A stretch of 64,000 nt of DNA from Flavobacterium salilacus subsp. salilacus (GTDB taxonomy: Bacteria > Bacteroidota > Bacteroidia > Flavobacteriales > Flavobacteriaceae): contig NZ_SKBP01000004.1 in assembly GCF_004634195.1 (NCBI RefSeq), positions 1-64,000 of the forward strand. Direction: 5' to 3'. Within the stretch, counting starts at the first letter, position 1, and every line of letters starts with the position of its first letter. Shown piece by piece: positions 15,981 through 23,875 of this stretch. The translations under genes were made by a program, and so were the position numbers. Below the pieces are notes generated by a model that was not told the DNA's origin, made no database searches, and saw nothing but the letters and a program-made list of their open reading frames with translations.

Positions 15981-17417
15981 ATGAATTTAGAATCAACAGT
16001 GAGGTCTGTTTCAAATCCTCACTATAATCAGTCCGGTGGCCCAGGTATAGAAACAGTACCTGTTAGTAAAGATGGCTACGAGATAATTAGTTCTTTGACA
16101 TTGTATGTTCCTGAAAGGATTAATATTGATAGGATTTTATCAAGGCATCCACCCAATTTTCATTATCACAGGGATTACTTTGTTTATATACTTCATTTGA
16201 TTACAGCAATACCTTCAAGAAAAAGGGATATCCTTGAAAAGAATCAGGGTTATACCCCTATAAATAGAAAGTTTTTGCAAAGGAGGTTACATGATTATAA
16301 GAGATATATTGAATACCTGAAATCAGTAGGTTTAGTTGAAGAAAGGAGTTACTATAAACCAAATGAATCATCTATGGGGTTAAAAATTACAGCTTATTAT
16401 GATTCCACAATTGTGCCTGTAACTATAACCAAATGGACACTGATTAAAAGTATAGTATATCTTCATAAAAACTATAATGTTGAAATTACCGAAGCATTAA
16501 CCTATCTCAGGGAATGGTTTAGTCATGGTATAGAAGTAGATTATGAGGGAGGAGTAGAATACCTGAATGAATTATACCAACAGGAAGTCAATAATCCTGA
16601 AGTAGAAAATGAAATGCTCAGGTACAACAGCAGGCTATTACCTTTATTAAAACTCAAGAATAGAGAATACAGTTTTTATGTTGACAGTACAGGGCATAGG
16701 CTTCATACCAACATCACTCAGATGATGTCAGGTCTAAGAAAATTTGTTACTTACGAAGGTAAAAAGCTCTGTGCCATTGATATTAAAAACTCTCAATTAT
16801 ACCTGGCAATAGTTTTACTTGATGATGAACTATTCTCTAATAATAATATAGCATCCAAACTTATAAATCCCATTCTACTATCCAATCCTAATTACCCTAT
16901 TATGGTAGTAGATTTTATAAGGAATATAAAAAATGAACCCGATGTTATGTTGTTTAAGGAATGGGTTTCAAGCGGATTGTTCTATGAAAAGTTTGGAGAG
17001 AAACTAGTTGAAAGAGGTATTTTAGAAAACTTACCTAATCAGGAGTTAAGGGAGGCTGCAAAGGAGATTACTTTTTCATCTATTTATAGCCCTAATACCT
17101 CTGTAGCCTATAATCAGGCTATACAACTTTTTAAGGCTATCTTTCCCAATGTTTATGAGGTATTTAAACTAATTAAAAGAGGGCGTAATAATCATCCAAC
17201 CCTTTCGGTGTGCCTGCAAAGATTTGAAGCTGAATTGGTTTTACACAAAGCCTGTAGTATTATTTCGGAAGAAAGGCCTGATGTATTTCTACTGACTCTT
17301 CATGATTCTATAATTACCACAGAGGATAATGTTGAGTATGTAAAGGCTGTACTATATAATGTGCTTAGAACTAATCTTGGGGTACTACCCCATTTAAAAA
17401 TTGAGAGATGGGAATAA
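15981..17417 (+). CDS. Divergent family-A DNA polymerase-like protein (TV-Pol-like), 478 aa
   Basis: The C-terminal half keeps the three polymerase A signatures in order: motif A LCAIDIKNSQLYLAIVLL near residue 262 (compare DxSQxELR), motif B LREAAKEITFSSIYS near 356 (compare RxxxKxxxFxxxYG, with Ser for Gly), and motif C LLTLHDSII near 437 (compare VHDE, Ser for Glu). The N-terminal 200 residues are helical with no 3'-5' exonuclease motifs. This fits the TV-Pol group of polymerases described from transposons and phages. It likely replicates or repairs the element. A terminator overlaps its stop; a copy of the 16-bp motif lies inside (16895-16910). Confidence 0.7.
   Translation: MNLESTVRSVSNPHYNQSGGPGIETVPVSKDGYEIISSLTLYVPERINIDRILSRHPPNFHYHRDYFVYILHLITAIPSRKRDILEKNQGYTPINRKFLQRRLHDYKRYIEYLKSVGLVEERSYYKPNESSMGLKITAYYDSTIVPVTITKWTLIKSIVYLHKNYNVEITEALTYLREWFSHGIEVDYEGGVEYLNELYQQEVNNPEVENEMLRYNSRLLPLLKLKNREYSFYVDSTGHRLHTNITQMMSGLRKFVTYEGKKLCAIDIKNSQLYLAIVLLDDELFSNNNIASKLINPILLSNPNYPIMVVDFIRNIKNEPDVMLFKEWVSSGLFYEKFGEKLVERGILENLPNQELREAAKEITFSSIYSPNTSVAYNQAIQLFKAIFPNVYEVFKLIKRGRNNHPTLSVCLQRFEAELVLHKACSIISEERPDVFLLTLHDSIITTEDNVEYVKAVLYNVLRTNLGVLPHLKIERWE
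16895..16910 (-). repeat. Dispersed 16-bp element motif, copy 5 (inside a gene)
   Basis: Minus strand TACTACCATAATAGGG, inside the polymerase-like gene, where the sense strand reads PIMVV. Confidence 0.5.
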
Positions 17418-17436
17418 AAACCCATCTCTTTTTTTA
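17404..17436 (+). terminator. Terminator overlapping the polymerase stop codon
   Basis: A 9-bp stem (17404-17412 with 17421-17429) is followed by seven T. The TAA stop (17415-17417) lies in the loop, so ribosomes reaching the end could melt or shield it. Confidence 0.8.
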
Positions 17437-17440
17437 TTTT

Positions 17441-17456
17441 TACTACCATAATAGAG
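17441..17456 (+). repeat. Dispersed 16-bp element motif, copy 3
   Basis: TACTACCATAATAGAG, just behind the terminator and 40 bases before the HNH gene start. Confidence 0.6.
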
Positions 17457-17495
17457 AAAGATAATAAAGGAAGGTTTTTTAATAGTATATTATTA

Positions 17496-18476
17496 ATGAA
17501 TGGTAGTCTGTTAGAAAAATATAATCAATATTTCTTAAAACTGAATAGAGGGTTCAACAAAGGGATGGGATATGCTCCACATAAGCCAATACTTCTGCTC
17601 TCTGTGATTCAGCTTATACAAAGTGGAATTATATCATCTAACAGAATATTTATAACCCCGGAATTAGTTTTAGCCTTTAAAGAAAACTGGCAAAAACTGG
17701 TTGAAACCCCACATACGGAAAATTTTGCTTTACCATTCTTTCATCTCAGGAGTGAACCCTTTTGGAGGCTTATTACTTATAATGGGATTGAAAATTTAAC
17801 CACTACTTCAAAAAGTATTAAAAGTTTTAAAGCCTTAAAAGACAATGTTGCTTTTGCGGAAATAGATAAAGATTTGTTTGCTTGTATCAATGATAGCGTA
17901 CAATCTATGCTATTAACAAATACCCTTCTTGATACCTATTTCCCAAATACAAAAAAATATCATTCATTATCCCTTTATAGTGATGTACAACAGCAAATTG
18001 AGATGCAAATCCTCAATGAGCCTAAAGAAGAATATCAAAGCCATATTAAAGAACTGAAAGGTAAACTCAATGTTGAAGAATTTGAGGAAGAGATATTTAT
18101 CAGGGGAGGCTTGTTTAAAAGGATGATTCCTAAGATTTACAATAATACATGCTGCATATCAGGCATGAAAATTGAAACCTCTATGAACATACAAATGATT
18201 GATGCGTGCCATATAGTACCCTTCAGTATTTCTAATGATGATACTATCCCTAATGGAATATCTCTATCCCCAAACCTCCATAGAGCATTTGATAGAGGGT
18301 TAATTACTATTAATAAGGACTATGTAGTAAGAATATCTCCTACAGTAAAAGAAAAGAATTCAGTATATTCTATCTCCCAATTTGAAGGGTATAGGATTTC
18401 ACTACCTGAGGAGGTTAAATGGTATCCTTCAATAGAATCATTAACCTGGCATAATAAAGAAGTATTTATTCTTTAG
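17496..18476 (+). CDS. HNH endonuclease with SBD-like N-terminus (modification-dependent restriction?), 326 aa
   Basis: The C-terminal third is an HNH_2-type nuclease: CCISGMKIE, then DACHIVPFSISNDDTIPNGI and SLSPNLHRAFDRGLI (H, N, H in order). The N-terminus reads YAPHKPILLLSVIQLI and, later, LPFFHLRSEPFWRL. Both resemble the sulfur-binding domain (SBD) of ScoMcrA-type phosphorothioate-dependent enzymes, where a PHKPLLLL-like motif is conserved. The SBD link is inference; generic HNH restriction proteins also share this N-terminus. It converges on the integrase, overlapping it by 11 bases, a usual place for accessory defence genes. It may restrict modified foreign DNA (type IV). Confidence 0.8.
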   Translation: MNGSLLEKYNQYFLKLNRGFNKGMGYAPHKPILLLSVIQLIQSGIISSNRIFITPELVLAFKENWQKLVETPHTENFALPFFHLRSEPFWRLITYNGIENLTTTSKSIKSFKALKDNVAFAEIDKDLFACINDSVQSMLLTNTLLDTYFPNTKKYHSLSLYSDVQQQIEMQILNEPKEEYQSHIKELKGKLNVEEFEEEIFIRGGLFKRMIPKIYNNTCCISGMKIETSMNIQMIDACHIVPFSISNDDTIPNGISLSPNLHRAFDRGLITINKDYVVRISPTVKEKNSVYSISQFEGYRISLPEEVKWYPSIESLTWHNKEVFIL

Positions 18477-19680
18477 GGCTTAGTTTTATTGCTAAGCTAC
18501 GCATGTGCTCACTAACCTTTTTCTGTACTACTTTTCCATAATGTTCCTGTGTTATACTCATTTTTGAGTGTCCGAGTAATTCAGATACTATTTCCATAGG
18601 TACATCATTATAGAGAAGTACTGTAGTAGCAAATGTTTTTCGTGCGATATGATGCGTGAGCTTTTTGTCAATCCCAACAATTTCAGCTATTTCCTTTAAA
18701 TAAGAATTAAACTTCTGATTACTAATTGAAGGAAATATTTTATCTCCATCACTACCATATTTCTCTATTATGTTAGTAGAAATTTTCAATAGAGGTACTG
18801 CTATTTCTCTTTGGGTTTTCTCGCGAATCATTTTAATCCATTTATTACCATCAAAACCATCAATGATATGTTTCTCCTTCAGTCTGGACATTTCATTAAA
18901 TGCAAGCCCAGTATAACAGCAGAAAACAAACATATCCTTTACATACTGTAACCTTTCCTGAGAGAAAGTATGATTTTCAAGTTTAACTAATTCTTCTGTA
19001 GTAAGGTAAACCACATGGGTAGTAACTTTTTTAGGCTTATGCTGTATAAATGGAGAAGTTTCTATAAGTTTGGCTATCACAGCAGTGTTTACAACCTTTT
19101 TTAATCTCTGTAAAGCCTTATTAATAGTTACCTGCTTTTGGTTCTTTTCTGTCTTTAAGTAAAACTCAAATTCTACTATAAAGCTATAATCAAGGTCTTT
19201 CAGAAGCAAATCAGTTTTACTATATCTATGCTTTATGAAGTCCTGTACATCTGTGCGTATGTATCTAAACTTATTCCAGGTGCTTTGTTTGATTTCAATA
19301 CCAATTAGCTTTCTGTACTTTTCAAGGTATTCATTATAGTAGGCTACAGTGCCTATATTCCTTGCTACAGTTTTACCTGAATATTGGTTATAAATATCCT
19401 CTACTGTAAAGTCTATTTCCTGAGCTTGGAGCATTAAAAAAGCCCGATTAATTCTATTCTTAATCAGGCTTAATTGGGTATTAATATTCTTGTTCTCCTC
19501 TGAAGGAGGTTTTGCTTTTGCTGTCTGTTGCTTGCTATTCCAATGGTTAGGATTAACAAACAATCCAATAGCAAATTCATGTCTTTCTTTTTTGTAAGTT
19601 ATTCTACATTTCATAGAACATTTACCCTGAGCATTTAATCTACTCCGAGTAATTAGAAATGTTATATATAGGTTGTTCAT
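18466..19680 (-). CDS. int: Tyrosine recombinase (integrase), 404 aa
   Basis: The Bacteroidota-type integrase plan: an N-terminal arm-binding domain (YITFLITRSRLN, MKCRITYKKERHEFAIG), a SAM-like core-binding domain, and the catalytic domain with HHIARKTFATTVL (H-x-x-R), LLGHSKMSITQEHYGKVV (H and nucleophile Tyr). The usual first Arg (TGLR) is Ala here (CYTGLAFNEMSRL), as in some CTnDOT-type integrases. The frame opens 26 codons further up, but MNNLYITF at 19680 fits the family start. It lies next to attR and tRNA-Asn. Its gene contains motif copy 6. Confidence 0.93.
   Translation of the reverse strand: MNNLYITFLITRSRLNAQGKCSMKCRITYKKERHEFAIGLFVNPNHWNSKQQTAKAKPPSEENKNINTQLSLIKNRINRAFLMLQAQEIDFTVEDIYNQYSGKTVARNIGTVAYYNEYLEKYRKLIGIEIKQSTWNKFRYIRTDVQDFIKHRYSKTDLLLKDLDYSFIVEFEFYLKTEKNQKQVTINKALQRLKKVVNTAVIAKLIETSPFIQHKPKKVTTHVVYLTTEELVKLENHTFSQERLQYVKDMFVFCCYTGLAFNEMSRLKEKHIIDGFDGNKWIKMIREKTQREIAVPLLKISTNIIEKYGSDGDKIFPSISNQKFNSYLKEIAEIVGIDKKLTHHIARKTFATTVLLYNDVPMEIVSELLGHSKMSITQEHYGKVVQKKVSEHMRSLAIKLSPKE
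18763..18778 (-). repeat. Dispersed 16-bp element motif, copy 6 (inside integrase)
   Basis: Minus strand TACTAACATAATAGAG, one base off the consensus. A partial inverted ACTACCATA lies beside it at 18751-18759. Confidence 0.45.
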
Positions 19681-19857
19681 AGCTTTAATAATTTGGAGTA
19701 ATAAAATGAAATGGTTTTCATTGCACACCCGAGAAAAATAGATGCACACTTTTTGCACACCTCAAAGATGTATTCAAAAGGAGGAAGGGAAGGAAAATTA
19801 AAAAGAATTAAAAAGGGAGAAATAACAGGAAGTGCTTATAAATACTACACTCAGTTA

Positions 19858-19926
19858 TAAAATCAAAAAAGCCACTATAAATAGTGGCTTTTCTTTAGTA
19901 GCTCCCCCTCTTGGGCTCGAACCAAG
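19858..19926. repeat. attR: 69-bp direct repeat including the tRNA-Asn 3' end
   Basis: Identical to 443-511. It spans the last 25 nt of the intact tRNA-Asn (19902-19926) and the terminator behind it. Strand exchange must fall within these 69 bases; the exact crossover cannot be read. Confidence 0.93.
19865..19894 (-). terminator. tRNA-Asn terminator
   Basis: Stem GCCACTAT with ATAGTGGC (19871-19888), followed on the minus strand by six T. It lies 7-37 bases behind the tRNA 3' end and is carried as part of attR. Confidence 0.8.
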
Positions 19927-19975
19927 GACCCTCTGATTAACAGTCAGATGCTCTAACCAGCTGAGCTAAGGAGGA
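19902..19975 (-). tRNA. tRNA-Asn (anticodon GTT)
   Basis: The reverse strand folds as a 74-nt tRNA: acceptor TCCTCCT with AGGGGGA plus discriminator G, D arm AGCTCAGCTGGTTAGAGC, anticodon arm CTGACTGTTAATCAG (GTT), and T arm with GGTTCGAGCC. CCA is not encoded. It is the integration target; the element restores the 3' end, so the gene stays functional. A promoter with standard spacing lies upstream. Confidence 0.97.
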
Positions 19976-20075
19976 AACTGTATATTGTTTTGCAATTATT
20001 ACCAAAAATTGGTGGTAATCACATTGTGCTTTAATGAACTTGTAGCGCAATAAATATGTTACCTTTATTGCGGTG

Positions 20076-20105
20076 CAAATATATAACCATTTTTAATTTC
20101 AGCAA
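20076..20105 (-). promoter_or_regulatory. tRNA-Asn promoter
   Basis: Minus strand TTG at 20105-20103 and TATATTTG at 20083-20076 with a 19-base spacer, matching the Bacteroidota sigma consensus. A 9-bp inverted repeat (20046-20054 with 20064-20072) covers the expected transcript start, giving about a 90-nt leader to be processed. Confidence 0.7.
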
Positions 20106-20111
20106 ACAAAT

Positions 20112-20142
20112 TCATGAAAAATTTAGGAGAAATTTTTCATGA
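20112..20142. terminator. Inverted repeat over the rseP stop
   Basis: Perfect 13-bp arms, TCATGAAAAATTT (20112-20124) and AAATTTTTCATGA (20130-20142), span the end of rseP. AT-rich with T runs, it probably ends the rseP transcript on the minus strand. Confidence 0.45.
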
Positions 20143-21457
20143 TCAATTGATAAATATCTTTACCGAAAACTAACGCCATGAGGGTTAACAATATAACCAT
20201 CCCTATAGTTTGTACTACACCGGCAGCCTTATCGCCCAGTTTTCGACCGGTAATCATCTCTGCTATGGTAAAAATAGCATGCCCTCCGTCAAGACCGGGT
20301 ATCGGTAATATATTCATAAAAGCAAGCCCTATGGAAAATAATGCTGTAAACCTCCAGAAAAACTCCCAGTCCCAAGTAGTAGGCAGTTTACTGGCTATGC
20401 CCACCACGCTGTTTACGTGCTGATAAGCCCCCGTACTTGGGCGTAATATTAATTTAAATTGTTTTATGTTATATACAATCAAGTTGTACGATTCATCCAT
20501 TGCAGCAGGAATAGCACTGAAAAAACTATACTCTTCGTTAACAAAATAATCCCTGCTCGAAGGATCTTTTTGCATAATACCAATAGTCCCTAAGGAATCT
20601 ACCGCAGTAGTAACAGTAAGCAATTCATTCCCTCGTTTTATGTTCAAATCAAGCTTTCCTTCCTTGTGATTATAGGCTTCTTCGTTTATCTGAGTCATAT
20701 ATTTAAGAGGCTTTCCTTCAACACCCACTATACTATCGCCCGTTTTAAGTCCTGCTTTTTCGGCATTACCTCCTTTAACAATGCTGTCAATATAAGTAGT
20801 CGTTACCATAGGATGAATAAAACCACGCCCCTCTTTGTCCAATATCTCCTTTATACTTTCATCTTTCAGGTGTATGGTTACAGGTTTTCCATCACGTTCC
20901 ACAGTTACTTCATCACCTAACAGTATATCGAGCATCATCCTGTCAAACCTTGGCTGATATTTACCATCTACACTCAAAATTTTATCGCCATCCATAAAAC
21001 CTGCTTTTTTACCTACACTGCCAAAAGCAAGACCATTTTCCTGTATCTTTTCGGTAGCTACGTAGTTTTTACCATAAGTAGCATAAACAAACGTAAAAAT
21101 AAGCCAAGCCAAAAGCACATTTACAATAATACCCCCCATCATAATAATAAGGCGTTGCCAAGCCGGCTTGCTGCGAAACTCCCACGGTTGCGGTTCGCTT
21201 TTCATTTGGTCGGTATCCATACTCTCATCAATCATACCGCTTAGCTTTACATAACCACCCAAAGGCAGCCAGCCGATACCCCACACCGTTTCGCCTATCT
21301 TCTTTTTGAACAATGAAAAACCGGCATCCATAAACAGGTAAAACTTCTCTACCCTTACCTTAAACATTTTTGCCGTTATGTAATGCCCAAACTCGTGCAG
21401 TATTACCAATATTGATAACATTAGGATTAACTGGGCTATCTGTGTAAATGTATCCAT
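20123..21457 (-). CDS. rseP: RIP metalloprotease RseP (site-2 protease), 444 aa
   Basis: Zinc site HEFGH at residues 21-25 in the first membrane helix. A PDZ-containing periplasmic middle has two repeats (GKKAGFMDGDKILSVDG and GNAEKAGLKTGDSIVGVEG). The second metal motif NILPIPGLDGGHAIF is near residue 385, with terminal membrane helices. Site-2 proteases cleave transmembrane anti-sigma factors or signal-peptide remnants inside the membrane. Full length for the family. A -7 box lies upstream on the minus strand (21491-21498). It is host chromosome, first gene beyond tRNA-Asn, with no operon partner visible. Confidence 0.95.
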   Translation of the reverse strand: MDTFTQIAQLILMLSILVILHEFGHYITAKMFKVRVEKFYLFMDAGFSLFKKKIGETVWGIGWLPLGGYVKLSGMIDESMDTDQMKSEPQPWEFRSKPAWQRLIIMMGGIIVNVLLAWLIFTFVYATYGKNYVATEKIQENGLAFGSVGKKAGFMDGDKILSVDGKYQPRFDRMMLDILLGDEVTVERDGKPVTIHLKDESIKEILDKEGRGFIHPMVTTTYIDSIVKGGNAEKAGLKTGDSIVGVEGKPLKYMTQINEEAYNHKEGKLDLNIKRGNELLTVTTAVDSLGTIGIMQKDPSSRDYFVNEEYSFFSAIPAAMDESYNLIVYNIKQFKLILRPSTGAYQHVNSVVGIASKLPTTWDWEFFWRFTALFSIGLAFMNILPIPGLDGGHAIFTIAEMITGRKLGDKAAGVVQTIGMVILLTLMALVFGKDIYQLIMKNFS

Positions 21458-21490
21458 TCTTTCGTTTTAGTTTCAATTTTTATAAACGCA

Positions 21491-21498
21491 CAAAAATA
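21491..21498 (-). promoter_or_regulatory. -7 box of rseP
   Basis: Minus strand TATTTTTG fits TAnnTTTG, 34 bases before the ATG. A clear -33 TTG is not seen at standard spacing. Confidence 0.45.
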
Positions 21499-21720
21499 GT
21501 GTTTTCTGATTACTTATAACCATTTTTAATCTATATCACTCTATGTTTTAAAAGTTTGTTAATAATAAAAGGAGGCAGCCATACATCAATTTTTGTAAGT
21601 AAATTTACAATTCCTAATAGTTTATGGCTGGTAATGATAACGGCACTCAATATTATTATTGCACCTAAACCGGACAGATATGGTAAAAAACCATAGATAA
21701 TAACCTAAAAACACCATGAT

Positions 21721-22797
21721 ATGACCTCGCAACTATTTTCCCTCCTGCAAATAAAAAGCCTTATCCTGAAAAACCGTATCGTAGTATCGCCCATGTGTCA
21801 ATATTCTGCTACAGATGGTTTTGCAAACAACTGGCATTTGGTACACCTTGGCGCACGAGCCATTGGCGGTGCGGCACTCATTATACAAGAAGCAACCGCC
21901 GTTTCGCCCGAAGGACGTATATCTCCCGGAGATTTAGGTATATGGAGTGATGAGCATATTGAAAAATTTAAAGAAATAGCCGAGTTTATATTGCAGGAAA
22001 ACACTTTTCCCGGCATACAGCTTGCCCATGCAGGGCGCAAAGCAAGTAGGTCGGCACCATGGCAGGGCGGGCGAAAACTTTCTGTTGAAGAGGGAGGTTG
22101 GCACACCGTAGCTCCAAGCAGCATAACCTTTATGGAAAATGAACCCGAGCCACCGCAAGAGTTGGACAAAGCAGGCATACAAAAAGTAATTGCCGATTTT
22201 AAAGTCGCTGCACGCAGGGCACACGAAGCCTGCTATAAAGTATTGGAAATTCATGCGGCGCACGGCTACCTCATTCACCAGTTTCTCTCGCCGTTATGCA
22301 ACGAACGTACGGATGAATATGGCGGAAGTTTTGAAAACCGGATACGCCTGCTGTTGAAAATACTGGAAGCCGTAAAAGAAGAATGGCCTTCAGACCTTCC
22401 GTTATTTGTTCGCATATCAGGTACTGACTGGGCAGAGGGCGGATGGAATATTGACGAATCTGTAAAACTGGCTGCCATACTGAAAGAAAAAGGCGTGGAT
22501 GTTATCGACTGCTCTTCGGGCGGTGCAGTGCGCTGGCAGGAAATACCCGCTAAACCCAACTACCAAGTCCCATTTGCCGAACGCATTAAAAAAGAAACAG
22601 GCATACATACCGGTACAGTAGGACTTATTACCGAAGCACAGCAAGCAGAAGCTGTTATTGCCAATGGGCAAGCCGATTTGGTATTTTTTGCCAGAGAATC
22701 GCTGCGCGACCCGAACCTTGCCCTTACCTTTGCACACGAACTGAATGCCGACATCATTTGGCCTAAACAATACGACCGTGCAAAACTTGAAGATTAA
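21721..22797 (+). CDS. NADH:flavin oxidoreductase (Old Yellow Enzyme, NamA/YqjM-like), 358 aa
   Basis: A TIM-barrel FMN enzyme that reduces the C=C bond of activated alkenes using NAD(P)H. Diagnostic stretches: RIVVSPMCQYSATDGFANNW at the start (YqjM-type), IQLAHAGRKAS, then EIHAAHGYLIHQFLSPLCNE and RTDEYGGSFENR, the substrate/FMN-binding core. Full length for the class. It heads a four-gene run with Gfo/Idh/MocA, aldo-keto reductase and MFS genes (gaps of 24, 13 and 30 bases), which suggests one metabolic or detoxification unit; the substrate is unknown. Confidence 0.92.
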   Translation: MTSQLFSLLQIKSLILKNRIVVSPMCQYSATDGFANNWHLVHLGARAIGGAALIIQEATAVSPEGRISPGDLGIWSDEHIEKFKEIAEFILQENTFPGIQLAHAGRKASRSAPWQGGRKLSVEEGGWHTVAPSSITFMENEPEPPQELDKAGIQKVIADFKVAARRAHEACYKVLEIHAAHGYLIHQFLSPLCNERTDEYGGSFENRIRLLLKILEAVKEEWPSDLPLFVRISGTDWAEGGWNIDESVKLAAILKEKGVDVIDCSSGGAVRWQEIPAKPNYQVPFAERIKKETGIHTGTVGLITEAQQAEAVIANGQADLVFFARESLRDPNLALTFAHELNADIIWPKQYDRAKLED

Positions 22798-22821
22798 ATT
22801 TTTATCCTCTAAAGAAGAACA

Positions 22822-23862
22822 ATGCAAAAAATAAAAACAGCTTTAGTATCCTATGGCATGTCAGGCAAAGTGTTTCACGCACCATTTTTGCAAGAGCATA
22901 GCGGATATGAACTTGTGGGCGCATGGGAGCGTAGCAAAAAAAATATACAAAACGATTATCCTGATACAAAAAGTTACAATTCATTTGAAGAACTTTTAAA
23001 CGACTCCGTTGACTTGGTAATTGTAAACACCCCTGTAAATACGCATTATGAGTACGCCAAAAAAGCATTACAGGCAGGCAAACACGTGTTGGTAGAAAAA
23101 GCATTTACCGCTACTACCACCGAAGCGGAAGGGTTGGAAACATTAGCCAAACAAAAAGGATTAAAACTAACCGTTTACCAAAACCGCCGTTGGGACAGCG
23201 ACTTTAAAACCGTTAAAAAAATAGTAGATGAAGGCAACTTGGGTAAACTAATAGAAGCCGAAATTCATTTTGACCGCTATAACCCCAACCTCAGCCCCAA
23301 AGCACACAAAGAAACAGGAGAACCCGGAGCAGGCATATTATGGGATTTAGGCTCGCATATTACAGACCAGGCAGTAGTGCTTTTTGGTTATCCTGATGCT
23401 GTATTTGCCGACATCAGAAAAACAAGAGAAAACTCTAAAATAGACGATTGGTTTGATATTATTTTATACTATCCTGATAAAAGAGTTCGCCTAAAAGCCG
23501 GCTTTTTTATGCGGGAGCCTGTGCACTCGTACATCCTTCACGGCACCAAAGGCAGTTTCCTGAAACAGCGAGCCGATGTACAGGAAGACGAGCTTAAAGA
23601 AGGTAAAAAACCGGGAAGCGACAATTGGGGCACAGAGCCAAAAGAAAAAGAAGGATTGTTGCACACCGAGATTGATGGCGAAGTTGTAAAGAAAACGATA
23701 GCTACAGAGCAGGGTAATTATGGTGAACTTTTCGAACTTTTATATCAATCCCTTACAACAGGTATAAAAGAACCTGTTACTGCCGAAGAAGGTGTACAGG
23801 TGATGAAAATAATAGACGCTGCACAAAAAAGCAGCGCACTAAAACAAGTTGTTGAACTATAA
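22822..23862 (+). CDS. Gfo/Idh/MocA-family oxidoreductase, 346 aa
   Basis: N-terminal Rossmann start KTALVSYGMSGKVFHAPFL, the NAD(P)-binding loop VNTPVNTHYEYAKKALQAGK, then HVLVEKAFT (the family's EKP-like position with Ala for Pro). A C-terminal alpha/beta domain carries GAGILWDLGSHITDQAV. Family members oxidise sugars, polyols or related compounds. It is the second gene of the oxidoreductase run, 24 bases behind the OYE gene. Substrate cannot be told from sequence. Confidence 0.9.
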   Translation: MQKIKTALVSYGMSGKVFHAPFLQEHSGYELVGAWERSKKNIQNDYPDTKSYNSFEELLNDSVDLVIVNTPVNTHYEYAKKALQAGKHVLVEKAFTATTTEAEGLETLAKQKGLKLTVYQNRRWDSDFKTVKKIVDEGNLGKLIEAEIHFDRYNPNLSPKAHKETGEPGAGILWDLGSHITDQAVVLFGYPDAVFADIRKTRENSKIDDWFDIILYYPDKRVRLKAGFFMREPVHSYILHGTKGSFLKQRADVQEDELKEGKKPGSDNWGTEPKEKEGLLHTEIDGEVVKKTIATEQGNYGELFELLYQSLTTGIKEPVTAEEGVQVMKIIDAAQKSSALKQVVEL

Positions 23863-23875
23863 ACAATACTCAGAA

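Larger units (their letters stand above)
443..19926. mobile_element. Integrative element in tRNA-Asn (19.4 kb) with restriction/defence cargo
   Basis: The element is bounded by perfect 69-bp direct repeats (443-511 and 19858-19926). It has a tyrosine recombinase beside the tRNA-Asn that supplies the right repeat. Gene content, low GC and accessory functions (RadC, polymerase, restriction genes) differ sharply from the flanking housekeeping genes. One repeat unit is 19,415 bp. No relaxase, type IV secretion, capsid, portal or terminase gene is visible, so it is neither a complete ICE nor a prophage. It could be a mobilisable or satellite-like genomic island, or one that has lost transfer genes. 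The boundaries are certain; the class is inferred. Confidence 0.9.

Noticed and set aside
443..19926. Prophage or complete ICE
   Set aside because: No structural, lysis, terminase, relaxase, coupling or T4SS genes are visible.
21531..21704. Open frame in the rseP-OYE gap reading like a small membrane peptide (YLSGLGAIIILSAVI)
   Set aside because: No ATG; only a late TTG start leaving 36 codons. May be a gene remnant, but unsupported.
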